The notes: generated from the sequence alone by a model not told the origin. 64,000 nucleotides of DNA from Metaphire vulgaris (GCA_018105865.1 CM030834.1:20664219-20728218); one strand, 5' to 3'. Shown: positions 1 through 24,149, counted from the stretch's first letter. Numbers and translations are program-made.

Positions 1-367
1 GAATCTGTTCTGATGTTTGATTAATCGTGATTAATCTCAATTAATCACATTTTTTCCAAATTCATTTTAAAAAAATTGCAATCACATGACAACTCTAAAA
101 CACAAATATGAAAACACCATCATAGAGTATAATAAATGATTTGAATAAGTAAGAAATTTAAAATCCATGACAGTAAAACGACAGTGACCCAAGCTACTGC
201 TACAGAAATCACTAAAACTTCTAGGAAATGTGGCTTCTTTGAAGGCAATTTCAATTATGGACAGTCACATTCACTATAAAAATTCCAAATAGCTCTGCTC
301 GCTCAAATAAACTTTAAAAATTTCGATGCAATAGCTGCAAACATATAATTTTCTAAATATCACTTAC

Positions 368-1182
368 ATGCTGCCTGCAAGTTTTTGAAGTTCAAGGTCA
401 AACTCAAAGCACTAGAACTGTTCTGTTACCAAGGCAATCAATCCAATTGATGCTTATGTTACTCATTAAAACCCTGTCTAATGTCATGCATTCACACACC
501 GTGAGAAGGACACATGATGGACAACTATAGTACTGGGCTACAATCAGACCTTTCTTTTATCTACAATCCAAAGGTAGAATGGCAGAAGTCACAACAAAAA
601 GAGATATAAAAATCTCTGTCGAAGAGTAATCAAGGAAAAAATAACACAGTGCTAAACCTTTCTCACCGTATTTCAATGCAGGCCAAATGAACTGCCACCA
701 TCTGATCAACCACTTCAACAACACCATTAAGATAGTCACAACGTACCTTGAAGAACAACAAATGCCAAAAGCCATTTATATAAAAAAAATTGTAACAGAT
801 GTGTAAAAAATATCATGTTCAGTAATCGGTAAAGGTACGCTTTCCCTAGGTATCAGTGATATGAGTACCTAACAAGAACAAACCAAGTATGGACTGAAAA
901 GAAACTTAACCCTTAAATCCTCAGATACTTTGTAACTACATGCAATGTAACCGAGTATACTCAGTTCCGGAGGTCTAAGGGTTAAATCAAAACATCATTT
1001 CTTCTGATTTAGAGCATAACTTTTAACCAAACTTGAACCGCTGAAGCCCAGTGTTTTTTACTATAAAAAGGCTACTACGGTATTCAAGTCTACCTGAGAC
1101 CATATTTTCACCTGTACAATGCACACCTGCATAGAATGCATGAAAAAATATACAAATGACTAGTTTAGAACAAATAATTGGC

Positions 1183-1246
<64 letters not shown>

Positions 1247-4200
1247 ATATAGAAATGACTTATTGCATTTCATAGCTCAGGAAAAATATTCACCAGATGG
1301 AACTAAACAGATTTCTAAAAATAATTCAAAGTCCTGGTTACATCTGGTAATTCCATTATTCTATCACCAGGCATTCTAACAATTTGAGAAAATACAATTT
1401 TAATATTATAACATATCAGGCTCTGAAAAATATAGTCTTCGCAAATCTCACATTTTGAATAAACAGGCAACCTCCGCCGCTAACAATGTATATACCTGGT
1501 CATAGAGATAGTAGAAGGTAACCCTGTCCTTGGCCAACAGATCGCGAAAGCTTTTTGGAAGGTAACGAATTCGTAATTCGTATCTAAATGTATCAAAAGG
1601 TAAGCAATAAAGTTAAATGCAATTAATAGCTATGTTGAATATGAATATATGCTAACTGACGTTGATTAAGCATCTTTTTACATGATGGAAAAAGAGTTTC
1701 TTACAATTTTTAAACTTTCTAATCACAGCGGCAATCTGATTTTACTCAAATGGTGCAATATATTCATTAAAAATTGTGCAATATATTCATTAAAAATGGT
1801 GCATTATATTCATTAACTTGTCAGGCAATCTCAGTTTTTTACTGAATTAGAATTAAAGACAAACTCAGCACCAACAATGACCAAGATTACACATCAAATA
1901 GCACAAACATTTGAAAAGTATATAGCTTTCAATAGAATTTGCAAATCAAGCAGTCGGAGCAACACAAAATTCATTCCGAGTCCTTGCCTCCATTCCACGT
2001 CCGGAAGCAGGGAACTGTACTTCTGGCGGACTTGACAAATGGTAAGATCGCCACGAAGCCAGTAAAAGTCTCGCGAATGCGGATGCATAAGTCGTAGAGC
2101 ATAAGTGTCTTTGTACATCCGATGTCCAGACGCTAGTCTGCCAACAACTAGCAGTACGATGTCCTGTAACATATCCCAACAATTGACAAAGTTTATCAAC
2201 TGAAAGGACTTTACCAAATCTCAGTTATTCATTAAAATACAACAATGCTGTTGGTACTGCCTGCACAGTTGATATAATACATCTTGTAAATCTATACATA
2301 GATTTTACACTGACAGTGTCTGCAATAAAAGCAAATGTACAATAGTGTCACAACTCAAATAAAAGCAATATATTCAAAATATTTTGCCATACATGCAAGC
2401 AAATCAGAATTATTTCACAATCTATAAAATGTCACCCAAGCCACTAAAGATTGCCTCCATGTTTCCATATGCTGAGTTAAAAACTCAATGATGGTTTTCA
2501 GAGTAAAATGCATTATTTATGCATAAACACAACTTTAACCTAGACATATGGAATGTGTTCATTGCACAGTTTGCTATGCCTGTAATTCATACAAAGGCCT
2601 TTTTGTACAAAACTGGTTTACAAAACTTTAAATTCTGAGGGATGTCTGGATGCCTACAAAAATTTGTACACTCTGGCACAAACATCGTGGGGCTACCATC
2701 CACGAAAGTGTGGCTTGTGATTGCTTTTTTCTGGGTGTGCTATATTTATACATTTGAAGTCTAAAGCAAGAGTAAAAATCAAATCATTAGAGCTTAAATC
2801 ATTTGAACATATCAGTTATTGTTATTTAAGGTTGAATGAGCAAATTGGATGTTATCAAAACGCCACATTATAGGAAATTTAAAGCATTAAACTATTAAGT
2901 TTTAAAAAATTTGACAGGTAACCAATTCAGTGATGGATGATCAGTCAGATCTCCCAGTCCAATGCCCCATACACTATAGTGACAATTCATTCTGCCAGCT
3001 ATTATCCCCATACAGTAGATTCAGGCCTCCATTTCACAGCTCAACCAGACAAGTTAATGAATTAACTGCACAGGAGGACAACAAAGAACTATTTGCAACC
3101 ACTGATCAGTGATCGACCCTAATTGTTCCAGAAAAACCAACTGACACCGATCAGATACCAAGAAGCATGGTAATCGACCTATCATCACTTCCTCCACAAT
3201 CAGTAATAAATCGTGGAACAGACACAATGCATACTGAATCAAATTTAGCATGCATCAAATTTCAATGATTTCCAAAATGGTAGCTTAAAAGAAAATGTAT
3301 CTTTAGCAGCAGTCTGTGGTGAGTGGGGCGGGAAGATGATGAGTGGACGGGTTGCTAAACAGAGGAATTAGTAAATCAAATTCAATGGCAACATTGCGAT
3401 AGCAACATGAGAGGCTTCAGTTTTAGATGGGCTGCTGGCTACTAAATACGGGGATCAAAATTAAACCTTTACTTTACTTTAGTGAGTTTAAACTTCTGGC
3501 AACATGAGCTTCAGTTTCTGAGAAATTCAAAATTAAATAATATATAGTGTTTCTTCTTCTTCTTTCATTCTGTCTTTCTTTCTTTCCTTTGGTCATTCCC
3601 TGTTGGGTTGGACAATGGGTCTGAATGAGTTCCTTCCATTTCTGTCTGTCTCTTGCTGCCCTGGTCATTTGCATGGAGTTCATGTGCATTTCTTTTGCAT
3701 CCTCTTTTAAGTTCTATCCATGTTTTCCTGGTCTTCCTTTTCTCCTTTTCCCTTCAACATAGTTGTATAGTGCTTTCTTTGCTAGTCCTTTGGCATGACC
3801 AAACCATTTCAGTCCTCATTTCTGTATTGATTCAAGTATCATTTCTTTTTGCTGACCATTCTTTTTCTTATTCTTTGTCTTCTGCCAACTCCTGCTATTC
3901 CTCTTAACCAGTTCATTTCTGCAGTCATTAATGCATTAATGCATCGTATAGTTCTATATATATATGTATATAGGTGACCTATGTCACCTTTCATCTTTCT
4001 TCTTTATGGTCCAGCATTCTCATCCATGTAATAGTATCGGTTTGATCAGTGAATTATATAGTTTTAATTTTATTTTCAATGATATTTGTCCTTCCATATA
4101 TTTCGAAGTATCCCAAATGCTGCACTTGTTAGTCCAATTCTTCTTATTATGTCTTCTTTTCCATCTTCTGTCAGAACTGATCTTAGGCATATGAATTTAG

Positions 4201-4605
4201 GCACTTTTTCTATTACTTGAACACCCTTTAGTCTTGGGCCTATTTTCCCTTCTTGTTCCCATCCCCATGATATTGCTTTAGTTTTCTGTGTATTTATTTT
4301 TAGTCCAACTTCTTCTCCAACCTTGTTTATGTCATTAGTCAATATTCGTAGGTGATTTGCCTTTGTTGCTATCACATCTGTGTCACCTGAAACTCTTTTA
4401 AAATTATTTATTGTTTGTCCATATATCTTGACTCCAGCACTTTCTTCATTTAAAATGCAGAGAACACAAAATGCACAAACCAAACTCAGTTGTTTCCTGG
4501 TTGATAGGTTTAAAAGAAGTAAGTGTATTGACCAAGGGTCATAAATGAGATAACTACAGCACTCTGCCTACACAATGCCACATTATATATATATATATAT
4601 ATATA

Positions 4606-4675
<70 letters not shown>

Positions 4676-5539
4676 ACTGAAGAGCACCCATTTAGTCTGA
4701 CAAAATTGAGCTATAACATTTGCCAGTTGACAACTCCCATACATCACAATCATTATAAAAGAGTATATTGCTCAGCAAAAGAAACTGTTGCCCAGAACAA
4801 TGCAAGTTAGAGCAAAATAACAAACAATAGGAGTAAAACAACATCACCAACAAAAAACAAAAATCAATGAAAATGACTGGATTGGACAACATAAGCACTA
4901 AACTTATTACAAACAATCAAGACTATTGTAAGAAATCAGGACACATTATAATTCTTAGACACTTGTGAGTGGTGGTTGCTAAAATACGAAACGTCATAAC
5001 TTGTAACTCAAATGTCATCCTATGGTAACATCTGGAGAAAATTATATACTCAGGTAACTAGTATCCAAATGATAAATAGGCCTACATGCAAAAGATCATC
5101 TAATAAAATTTGTTATCTCCTAACTATATGAAAAAAATATTTCAAATTCGGTTGGGCAGAAAACATCAAATAAGACAAAAAAACATATTAAGCATAACAG
5201 GTAAACCCATTATCATGCATAATGTGATAACAAAAGCATAATAACAGCAATTAGATGAAATATGAAAAGACTACCAAATGTACTTCGCCTTCACAGTCAA
5301 ATGAGTTAATTGTAGGCCAATTTGTCAAAGTTGATTGTAAGATTAACCACTTCAACCCTTTAACACTGCAAGACCAATATTTCGGTTTCATAACCTACTG
5401 GTTATATGGATCAAAGGGGGTTAAAGGGTTAAATGCAACACAACCTTCAGCTGCTTACCTTAATTGCTGCTGCATCTCCGCATTTCACGTTGCTGCAGTT
5501 GCCGTTCGGCAAAATAACGCGGATGCTCGATTTATCCAT
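368..5539 (-). CDS. PTK2: FAK/PYK2-type focal adhesion kinase, N-terminal FERM exons (partial)
   Basis: Five exons were rebuilt on the minus strand: 5459-5539 (start), 1988-2163, 1496-1583, 667-746 and, tentatively, 368-417. The start ATG at 5539 follows an in-frame TGA. The product begins MDKSSIRVILPNG and contains YALRLMHPHSRDFYWL, VRQKYSSLLPDVEWR, then YELRIRYLPKSFRDLL and DYLNGVVEVVDQ ending in ACIEIR. These match in order the FERM F1 lobe and the F1-F2 link of FAK/PYK2 (family landmarks: HWLH, EEWRYELRIRYLPKGF, DQE-ALKLGCLEIRR). All junction phases agree. The intron after exon 2 starts with GC (AG|GCAAGG), and only this donor gives the conserved EWR-YELRIRYLP join. The 368-417 exon fits by phase and splice sites but matches the family weakly. 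The kinase and focal-adhesion-targeting parts would lie beyond the left edge. Family role: an integrin-linked cytoplasmic tyrosine kinase. Whether this is FAK or PYK2 cannot be told from this part. Confidence 0.8.
906..985. mobile_element. piggyBac-type MITE (TTAA flanked)
   Basis: A 72-bp element (910-981) is bounded by TTAA on both sides (906-909 and 982-985). Its ends are inverted repeats, CCCTTAAATCCTCAG against CCCTTAGACCTCCGG. The core (TTGTAACTA, then TGTAACCGAGT) is shared with the copy at 49533-49622. It lies in a kinase intron. Confidence 0.6.
1186..1242. repeat. (TA)n microsatellite
   Basis: About 57 bp of uninterrupted TA dinucleotide in a kinase intron. Confidence 0.95.
3560..4483 (-). 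mobile_element. Non-LTR retrotransposon remnant (reverse transcriptase C-terminal half)
   Basis: On the minus strand a broken frame reads GVKIYGQTINNFKRVSGDTDVIA, then VGLKINTQKTKAISWG, then LRSVLTEDGKEDIIRRIGL, then a C-terminal RAARDRQKWKELI. This is the order of the palm-to-thumb and tail region of LINE reverse transcriptases. The usual catalytic FADDT is decayed to SGDTD. Further stops and frameshifts follow towards 3560. It sits between exons 1 and 2 of the kinase gene and is an inactive 5'-truncated copy. Confidence 0.75.
4584..4672. repeat. (TA)n microsatellite, interrupted once
   Basis: About 90 bp of TA repeats with one AATT interruption, in a kinase intron. Confidence 0.95.
5356..5428. 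mobile_element. piggyBac-type MITE copy
   Basis: The ends are CCCTTTAAC and GTTAAAGGG. The right flank is TTAA and the left flank is degenerate (TCAA). The interior (ATATTTCGGTTTCATAA, then ACTGGTTATATGGAT) resembles the copy at 38844-38924. It lies just downstream of kinase exon 1 in transcription order. Confidence 0.5.
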
Positions 5540-6479
5540 GTCAGTGTCACCGACTTCAACTCAGACAATTCAACTATTCAGTTCTTTTTTTAGAGCAACA
5601 CAACAAGCATCGCTCGGAGACGGAAAACTTTCCAGCAAGTAATAGCAGCGAGGAGTGAGTTTGGGTACGGAGAATCATTTTGCCTACAAGAAGATCAAAA
5701 TTTTACGAGTGAAAACTCCTAGCTTATGTTAAGCGGCAGCACTCGTCAAGAATTAAAATCTTTAGAATAAATGAATTCGTGGATCTATACTATTTTATAG
5801 TTCAAATGAAGCATTAGCTACACTGTCAATCTGAAATTTTAAATTGACATAAACATAAATAAACCAATCAATCATAATTTTAAACCATACCTAACAGCAC
5901 ACTTGCATACAAGCATATCCATTGTGATAACTTCTATATGCAAGATATTTCATAAGGAGAGCCAACAGGAAAAGCAGGTAAATACAAAGATCATTCATAG
6001 TTTGATTATATGCACAATCATCGTAATTCAAAAATCAAAATGATTATACTGTCAACAAATAATTATTCAAACTGTAACCACAATTATTTAAAAAGAGCCA
6101 AAAGCTGTGTTTATAACTAGGTACAAATATAAACATTGTTTAAACAACATGACAACCAAATAGAAATGAGATCTAAATGCAATGTGATGTAACAATGTAC
6201 ATAAATAGTATGTAGTAGTGGGTGGCTGGATAAAATTATGGCACAGTGCCAAAATTCAGAAAAATACTAGAAATACCCGATCTTATAATATGCACTTTAA
6301 AAACCAGCAAAGGTGTTAAAGGTTTGAAAGCTTCCTCTAAAACACTGGTTGAGTACAGCTAATGACAGAGCAGCAGGTGGTTATTCTAGGTTGCCTCAGT
6401 GCTTTTAAGTGTTTTCCCCGTAAATGCCATTTCCCTTGTGCATTTTTAGCATTCGCCTGTGTCCATTGCATTGCATCTT

Positions 6480-7375
6480 CCACCTTTGTCCATCTTCATT
6501 TACCATCATCCTTTGCCTTGCCAATTCACAATGGTTAAAGCTGTCATTCTCTGCACTGCATTTATTATCCCTTATCTGGCGATCATAAGTGATATTCATG
6601 AATGATACGTTGAAAAATAGAGACAAATGATGCTGTGAGTGGCAGCTATCATAAAAGTTCATAAGTACGGAATGCACATCACTTAAGCAGGTCCACATTG
6701 TTTGGTCTTGTGTCATTGTACACCCAATGACATAAGACAAGACACACAACAAGGTCAATAACATACCAGAAATCAAGGTGGAAGGCATAACACTAGTACA
6801 AGTAGAATTCTTCATATACCGGGGATGACGAAAACAAACAATGCAGAATGCAAAGTGGAAGTAAAAAAGAGACTAGTCATGGGAACAACAAGCTAACAAA
6901 GCTATGTTAAAACAAATCAATAAGCACTACCATAAAACTGCACTTGACGAAAACCTTGGCATGGCCAGTGGTGACACGCATACAGGCCTTTGAGAACAAG
7001 TGCATAAGAAAACTGCTGTATGTACCATGGATAAAACTACCGATACTAACAAATGAGCAACTTTACACCATGGCCATTGGCCAAATCAGACAAAGACCTA
7101 GTGAATCACATAAAAACAAGGAAACTGGGTTACTTTAGGCACGTGATAAGACAATCACAAGACAGCATTGAGAACAGTATGGTGAAAGGACTTGTTGAAG
7201 GAAAAAGAAGCCTGGAAAAAGAAGCCTGGGACAACTGAGGATAGGCTGGATTGACAACATCACGACATGGACCGGTCTCTCTGGAGATCGCCTACTACAC
7301 ACCACACAAGACAGATCGTGATGGAGAACACTGTCCCATTCCTGTAGCCAAGCGACGATGGCGCACTGACTTAAC
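6480..7375 (+). mobile_element. Non-LTR retrotransposon remnant (C-terminal part)
   Basis: Plus-strand frames with several shifts read RIQAFENKCIRKLLYVPWIK, then LTNEQL, then RKLGYFRHVIRQSQDS, VKGLVEGKRS, then WTGLSGDRLLHTTQDRS. This is the standard C-terminal order of LINE polyproteins (AFE-WCYRRMLKI-W, then GHVIR, EGKR and QDR-W). Stops and frameshifts make it inactive. It is intergenic, upstream of the kinase start. Confidence 0.7.
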
Positions 7376-7675
7376 TTGACATTGTTTAGTACGTGGATGG
7401 GTGATCCCTATTGCAGATCAGACAATGCATGCCACTTCAAAATAGAATCAGTGTTGTTGGTGATTTGAAAACCTATGCATTTCAATAACAGTTAATTAGC
7501 TTCTTCACAGGCCGAGGCAATAAGCGATCTGCTTTAAGTGACCCAGATAGGCTATTTACTAACTGCAGGATGGCACTGATCCAATAGGCGGTTCAATTCT
7601 CTGACTACTTAGTACATCGTGTTGAAGACATAACACTTCAATTAAATTACCAGCAACAGCCTACACGAAAGCCGA

Positions 7676-7765
7676 ACTCGAGTCCGGAGTAAAATCTCGT
7701 GAATTTATATAACGCAGTCATAAGTACTACACAGTTGTGAATGCAGATTCTTGGGCGTTTTAAAA
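7676..7765 (-). repeat. SINE/LINE 3' tail copy (CTCGTGAATTTATAT family)
   Basis: The stretch AAAATCTCGTGAATTTATAT followed by GCAGATTCTTGGGCG is the reverse complement of the tail at 25738-25790 (CGCTATAGAAATCCACGAGATTTTAC). It is one of several copies in the window. Confidence 0.5.
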
Positions 7766-7789
7766 CAGCAAAATGCATACCGAATAAAA

Positions 7790-8130
7790 TTCCGCACTGA
7801 CGTCAAAAGGGCGTCCGTCCGCCGATGCTTCTGTCGAAGACGAAACGCGTTGAAGAGGAACTGCAAGTAGAACCAGATGATCGTCGACCCGCGGCGGGGA
7901 GGGGTCGTAGGGGTCTGTCCGCCGCTGCACTGAGAGCGACGAGAATCGACGTCCTAGCGGTCGGTCGATCGACGGTCGCTATCGATGCGAGTCCTTATCA
8001 AGCAGAAATCGTATCTTATGGTCGATAATGACGACGGCAACAACAACAGCAACACAGCCGTTCAACAACAATAACGCCATTGTATTGCTGCCAAACGATG
8101 ATGATTATTATTAATGGCGGATGCGGCTGC
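7790..8130. promoter_or_regulatory. GC/CpG-rich segment, possible promoter of the kinase gene
   Basis: This stretch is much richer in G+C and CpG than its surroundings (for example GGCGTCCGTCCGCCGATG, CGACCCGCGGCGGGG and CGATCGACGG). It lies about 2.3 kb upstream of the PTK2-like start, where a promoter or non-coding first exon would be expected. It contains a 67-codon plus-strand frame (7825-8028) with no recognisable motif, which I read as chance. The promoter role is inferred from composition and position only. Confidence 0.35.
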
Positions 8131-10656
8131 TGCTGAGGGCTTTCACCTCAGGCGGCAGATGCCATTTTTGTAGCGCATTTTTATCACAGTCTAACAGCAT
8201 CGGTAAAGTTCGTTGTCAATGCTGCTGCAAATTTTACAATATTATCACCTATCGAGTGACCTATCAGATGACCTATCAGATTTTCTATCCTATCACACTA
8301 TCACCATTTCAAGAGAGGAAAGATCATACTAAACCGCTTAAAGCCGATCATCATCATCACCCAGTGTATTTGGTGTCGAGGCCAGTCCTTATAGGAGTAC
8401 CGAAATTTAGTAGCGTCTACTCCGGCGAGTGCAGTCTGCTACTGTAAAATCTGAGTACTGGTATTAAAATTGGAAGGGATTCTAAGTGTACTGGGAATCA
8501 CTGGTGTAGCCAGAGTTTCGGAGTAGGAAGCGCAAGGTTTCTACAGTGATGCATCTAGTTTCTAGTAGGAGCTTGGGGAGACCATAGTGAGGTTTGGGAC
8601 GGAGCTCCAGACGAAGGTTATTGAATGGGACACGGTGGTGATCTCACACGACATATCCTACCGAACCACTACCCATAGGCTCCGTTATTATAATTATCGT
8701 TGCCCCTCAACATTCTCAGGGTTAACGTTACATGTCATAGTAAAAGACTGCCATGAAGCTTTCTTGTGACCGATCTATTGTAGATCTCAGTGACAATGAT
8801 GAGAAGGTACATTTCATGCATTTATGGAGAGGTGGAAAGAGTGAAAAATATGCAGTGAAGCAGGTAGACAAACAACGAGAAAGATAGAATGGACAGATTG
8901 ATATGCTGTAAATTCTATGTTTATGAAGTAGTTATACTTCTATATCACTATATGTAGTTATACTATAAATGGAAAAATCACTGCGTAAGACACCTCAGTA
9001 GATGAAAACTTTTCTGAAAACCATAATTATTGTCATTAAATGCTAACGTCTTCATACTCCAGCATTATAGCCAATCTCATATAGTAAGTCAGTTACCGGT
9101 ACACTAAATTTATTTCAGAGCACATTCTGAGACTAATCATAAAATTATAAAGGTAACAACAGCTCATTAAATAGGCTTAAAAACTCCTTCTTAGGCTACA
9201 ATCAACTTTTTTTAAACTACAACAAAACTTAACACTGCTATTGGTTCAGATTTACTAAACTGAAGCGTTAAATAAGAAAATACAATGCTAGCTTTCAAAC
9301 ATATGCTTGCCTCAGGGGGTTGAGAACAGAATTTACACACAGCAGTCTGATGTCTTCAGCTCTTAATAACACATCTACAGATTACACTTTTAAAAAAGCA
9401 GAGCCATAATTATCCAAAGATAAATCTTATACTACACAGAGTGAGATCTCTTTACGCAACCGATAACCACAACACCGTTCATCTGGATGCATTCTATAGT
9501 TGCTTGAAACTGGGGCAGGGGTGTTGAACAGCAAAGGTGATCCAGCAGAGGGACCACAAGCAAAACTATCGAAAAGTCTAGCACCAGATTACCAGAGTTC
9601 CAGCCATAGTAAACAGTATTCAGTTAAATTAATTTAGTTTGCTACTTAATACCGAAAAATGCATTTCAAATACCTCAGTAGCAGAGGAATTAAAAGCACC
9701 ACAGCAGCCAATATAATGCTAACAATTTGCTAAATGCAGATTTCACATTTAAAGTGGATTTACATTAATTTTTGTGCCATATGGCATATTATGATTGGTT
9801 TTGCATCATCATTGCTAAATTATTAATATACAGTATACCTTTCAAAACCTTAACTAGGCTGGCTATGGTATTTCGAATCTACTACCCTCCAGTTGTGTGC
9901 CAAGAGTCCTATTACTACTCCACCATGTCCCAAGAATACAAAATCTATTTTTTTATTACACAAAATACGCATTACACTTTGACGTATTATATGAGTAATT
10001 CCTGTGATATGAAAACATTAGGAATACAGCTAGAGACATTTGAGACATAATTATCCAGCATACTGGGCAGTTAGAGCATATAAGCAAATGTTTAACAACC
10101 AAGTCTGCCTAGGATTATTAAAAAATAAAGCACTACTGTGGCAACACTGTTATGCTAAAAGTTCAGTCTACATTCAACCATACATCAGTAATTCAAAACT
10201 AAAGCAAAGATAATGAAAACCAATTAACATATAAATAAAAGGAAAAGACTTTTACACTCATGATCAGAATTGGTTGCTAAATCCGCAAGAACAAAACTAA
10301 TAAATGTGAATGGAAATAAAAGTTTACTATAATCTCACGCATAATAATAACTTTAATTTCAGATAATAAATTATTGGGCTATCGATATCATCGGAGCAAT
10401 CATATTGTTATAGCTTTTCAACAAAGCAGAAATATAAAAGTCACAAATAAAAAATCAATTAATCAATACGTTAATATTTTAATAAAGCACAAATGCAAAA
10501 TCCGCGATCTACCCTACTTCGAAAAAGAAACTTTCCACTGCACTACAGATTCACATTGACCAAGTCAATATCTAAAAATCCAAATAACTAATGTCACACA
10601 TTAAAAACACAACAAATATCTTCATTAAGGACACTTCAAAGACAGTGACTACTACC
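8131..10656. other. Intergenic, no gene recognised
   Basis: AT-rich sequence without coding signals that I can support. A short ATG frame at 8752 (MKLSCDRSIVDLSDNDEK) ends at a donor-like AAG|GTACAT but has no partner exon or known motif. No repeats with clear ends were seen. Confidence 0.5.
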
Positions 10657-11099
10657 GATTAGCTCAGTGGTGGCAAACCTATGGCACTCCTCTGCAGGCA
10701 TGTGACTAATATGTATTAGATTGTCATTTCCTTTATCAATAATCACAGTGAAAATGATAATTTGTAAATTCAAATAAGTTTTTTTATCTGCTCATGAATG
10801 TTTCCCTTATTGCCTAGAAGGCATCTAATAAGGACAGCACAATTGATAGTTATGAAATGAAATCATACAACTTAAAATGTGGAATTCTCTGCCAAGTAAG
10901 TTTCAATTGATGAAAACTCGTGGGGGTTGCCATTTTTACTTTGTTAGGATCATCTTATGCTTATGAACAACTGTTTTCGGCATTGAATTATATCAAATGT
11001 GGTACAAGAAACAGACATGCAGATGACCTGAATGCTGCATGTGTTGCTCTCAAATTAACACACGTGGTGCCTAAAAGGTTCGCCACCACTGGATTAGAT
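10657..11099 (+). mobile_element. hAT transposon relic with transposase C-terminus
   Basis: The ends at 10665 (CAGTGGTGGCAAACCT) and 11091 (reverse complement CAGTGGTGGCGAACCT) are near-perfect inverted repeats. The 8-bp flanks are GATTAGCT and GATTAGAT, a one-mismatch hAT-type target duplication. Inside, the plus strand encodes LLGSSYAYEQLFSALNYIK, then GTRNRHADDLNAAC, the C-terminal block of GTF2IRD2/ZBED-like hAT transposases (GSTYLCEQ-FS-MK, then RSRLTDEHL). At 427 bp it is internally deleted and cannot be autonomous. Confidence 0.75.
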
Positions 11100-11677
11100 A
11101 GAAAACAGGCTGTTAAAATATCTATAAACATCAGCATAGCAAATCACATATACATAATATCAAATATCAAAAGAAAACTCGAATCAAACTAACTTTCAGT
11201 TTCATGTGCACTAAACAATAATTGCTGAAAACACTATCAAAGCTCATAACAAGGTATTGGTAAAAGCAGAAGAACAATTCAATGACACCGAGTCTTAGGC
11301 ACTTTGTATGCATTGCTAGTGAATGATCAACAATAGAAGCAAAATCCATGTAAATCATATCCATCATACTTTACTGCACTATATAAAGCATGATGTGACC
11401 ACCGTTGTTGAAACAGGATCATCACGATTGATTTAGTCAGCTCGAGCACCAAAGAAAATTCCCTAAATGCATCAGCTTCAATTATCATATTGATTGCGCA
11501 AAACAGCCATAAACGACGGCAATGAGATTCAAAAAATAATAATAACACACACGTCCACCTTCACTTAAATTCCAAACCAAAAGCATCTGCAGTTATACTC
11601 AAAGTTAGTTAAAGTCATATTCAAAACCGTTAAAAGCATCTGCAGCGGAAATACTCAAAGTGGTTAGTTAAAGTACT

Positions 11678-11846
11678 TTATATATATATATTCATATATA
11701 TATATAAAATTGCATCATATATATATATATAATATGCTATATATATATATTATATATATGGTTATATAATATATATAAATATATAATTTTATATATATAT
11801 ATATAATGTTGCTATATATATATATAATGTTATATATATATATATA

Positions 11847-11910
<64 letters not shown>
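11678..11910. repeat. Complex (TA)n tract
   Basis: About 230 bp of TA repeats with short interruptions (AATATGC, AATGTTGC, AATGTTA), many of them self-complementary. It lies about 340 bp downstream of the reductase stop codon and may limit assembly accuracy there. Confidence 0.95.
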
Positions 11911-11916
<6 letters not shown>

Positions 11917-12246
11917 GTGATTGAGAAAATAAAATGCCATGATATTAAAGTAGCAACATTATGCAAGTATGACCATGTGTCGCAAACAGCAAAATGCCAG
12001 CGGCATGGTCTTTTCAAGCCATTCGAAAAGCTGGCAATAGCCTGGCATAAAATATAAACAATGAAAACAGGGATGCCTAAGAAAATAAACAGATTCTAAT
12101 AAGCACAACTGAACTTAGCATGCATGTACACAGAATATTTTCACTAAACAGCCAACTGGTGTATAATCTGCAGTCAACAACTGCACAGCTGCAGCGACAT
12201 GACGATTGCAGAAATTGCTGCTAAACCTGCTGCTGCCGACTTTGAG

Positions 12247-23214
<10,968 letters not shown>

Positions 23215-23639
23215 CTTTGTTTCCTAAGTGTTTGAAATGCAGAAACGCATGAGTATATCTCATGTAATCTACTGTACCCTCAGGTCCAGTATGGTTCAAC
23301 AACATACATCAATGGCTGGCTCAACACACATCAGTGTTTGATTAATAGTAGTTTAAACAGTTTTCATATTGACTCATAGACATCTAGCTATTTACATCCT
23401 CTTTTAAAAGCTGATTATCACATTCTTTCAACTTCATGAACAATTCTCATTGACTGATACCTCAGATTATAATTATTAGCAATGGTTTTATAATAGTGCA
23501 TAATTATTAGTAGCACTGATGTCCCTTAAACCTGTATAAACCACATCACTGTTTACAGCACTATTTCAACAAATCGTCTCTTGATTTTCATTACATCAAA
23601 AATTCGTAAACAGATTAAAAATAGTTGGTTGTGGTGGCC

Positions 23640-23860
23640 CTCGGAAGTTTCTACTTACTACTTACTTATTTCCTCCATAGCTGTAGCGTCCTGCCCACTC
23701 GCCCTTTTGATTAAATGACCCGGCATGAAAGACCCACCTTTAGCTATAGCTACTTCATTTGAGATTAAGCGCATAGGAATAAGGAGCTACTTCGGTGCAT
23801 CTTTTGAAAGCGCTTTAGAAATTAACGAGATTTTACTTTACTTACTTACTTAGCAATCTG
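23640..23860 (+). mobile_element. 5'-truncated SINE/LINE tail copy
   Basis: It shares TTTCCTCCATAGCTGTA, then TAAGGAGCTACT, then AAAGCGCTTTAGAAATTAACGAGATTTTAC with the elements at 24510-24880 (opposite strand) and 25620-25790. It ends in (TTTACTTAC)n. Confidence 0.65.
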
Positions 23861-24149
23861 GAATGCACAATATCAGCAAGCACAAGCAGCCATGATGATC
23901 GCAGAGAAACTACTCTTCCTTTCTTAAATCGTAGCTTTTATTTGACAAATAGTCTAGAAACAGCGACAACAAACATATAACTATCACCAAATGCAATTGA
24001 TCTAGAAAAAGTTACGTAAGACTGAGCATACCGATTACTTCATATCACGAAATAAACGGAAAATATGACATTAATCTCGACAACACTTTTTTCGGCCTCC
24101 CGATAACCTTACTACGCGATTAGACCGTAGACGCCAGACGGTCCCGAAG

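Noticed and set aside
180..225. Possible further kinase exon (TFPRSFSDF) left of 368
   Set aside because: Similarity to the FERM F2 segment is too weak and no donor could be fixed.
6405..6815. 136-codon minus frame
   Set aside because: It lies opposite a decayed plus-strand LINE and has no family similarity.
7825..8028. 67-codon GC-rich plus frame
   Set aside because: No motif, no splice context. Probably part of a CpG-rich promoter region.
8752..8808. Short ATG frame MKLSCDRSIVDLSDNDEK ending at a donor-like site
   Set aside because: No partner exon or motif. Too short to support as a gene.
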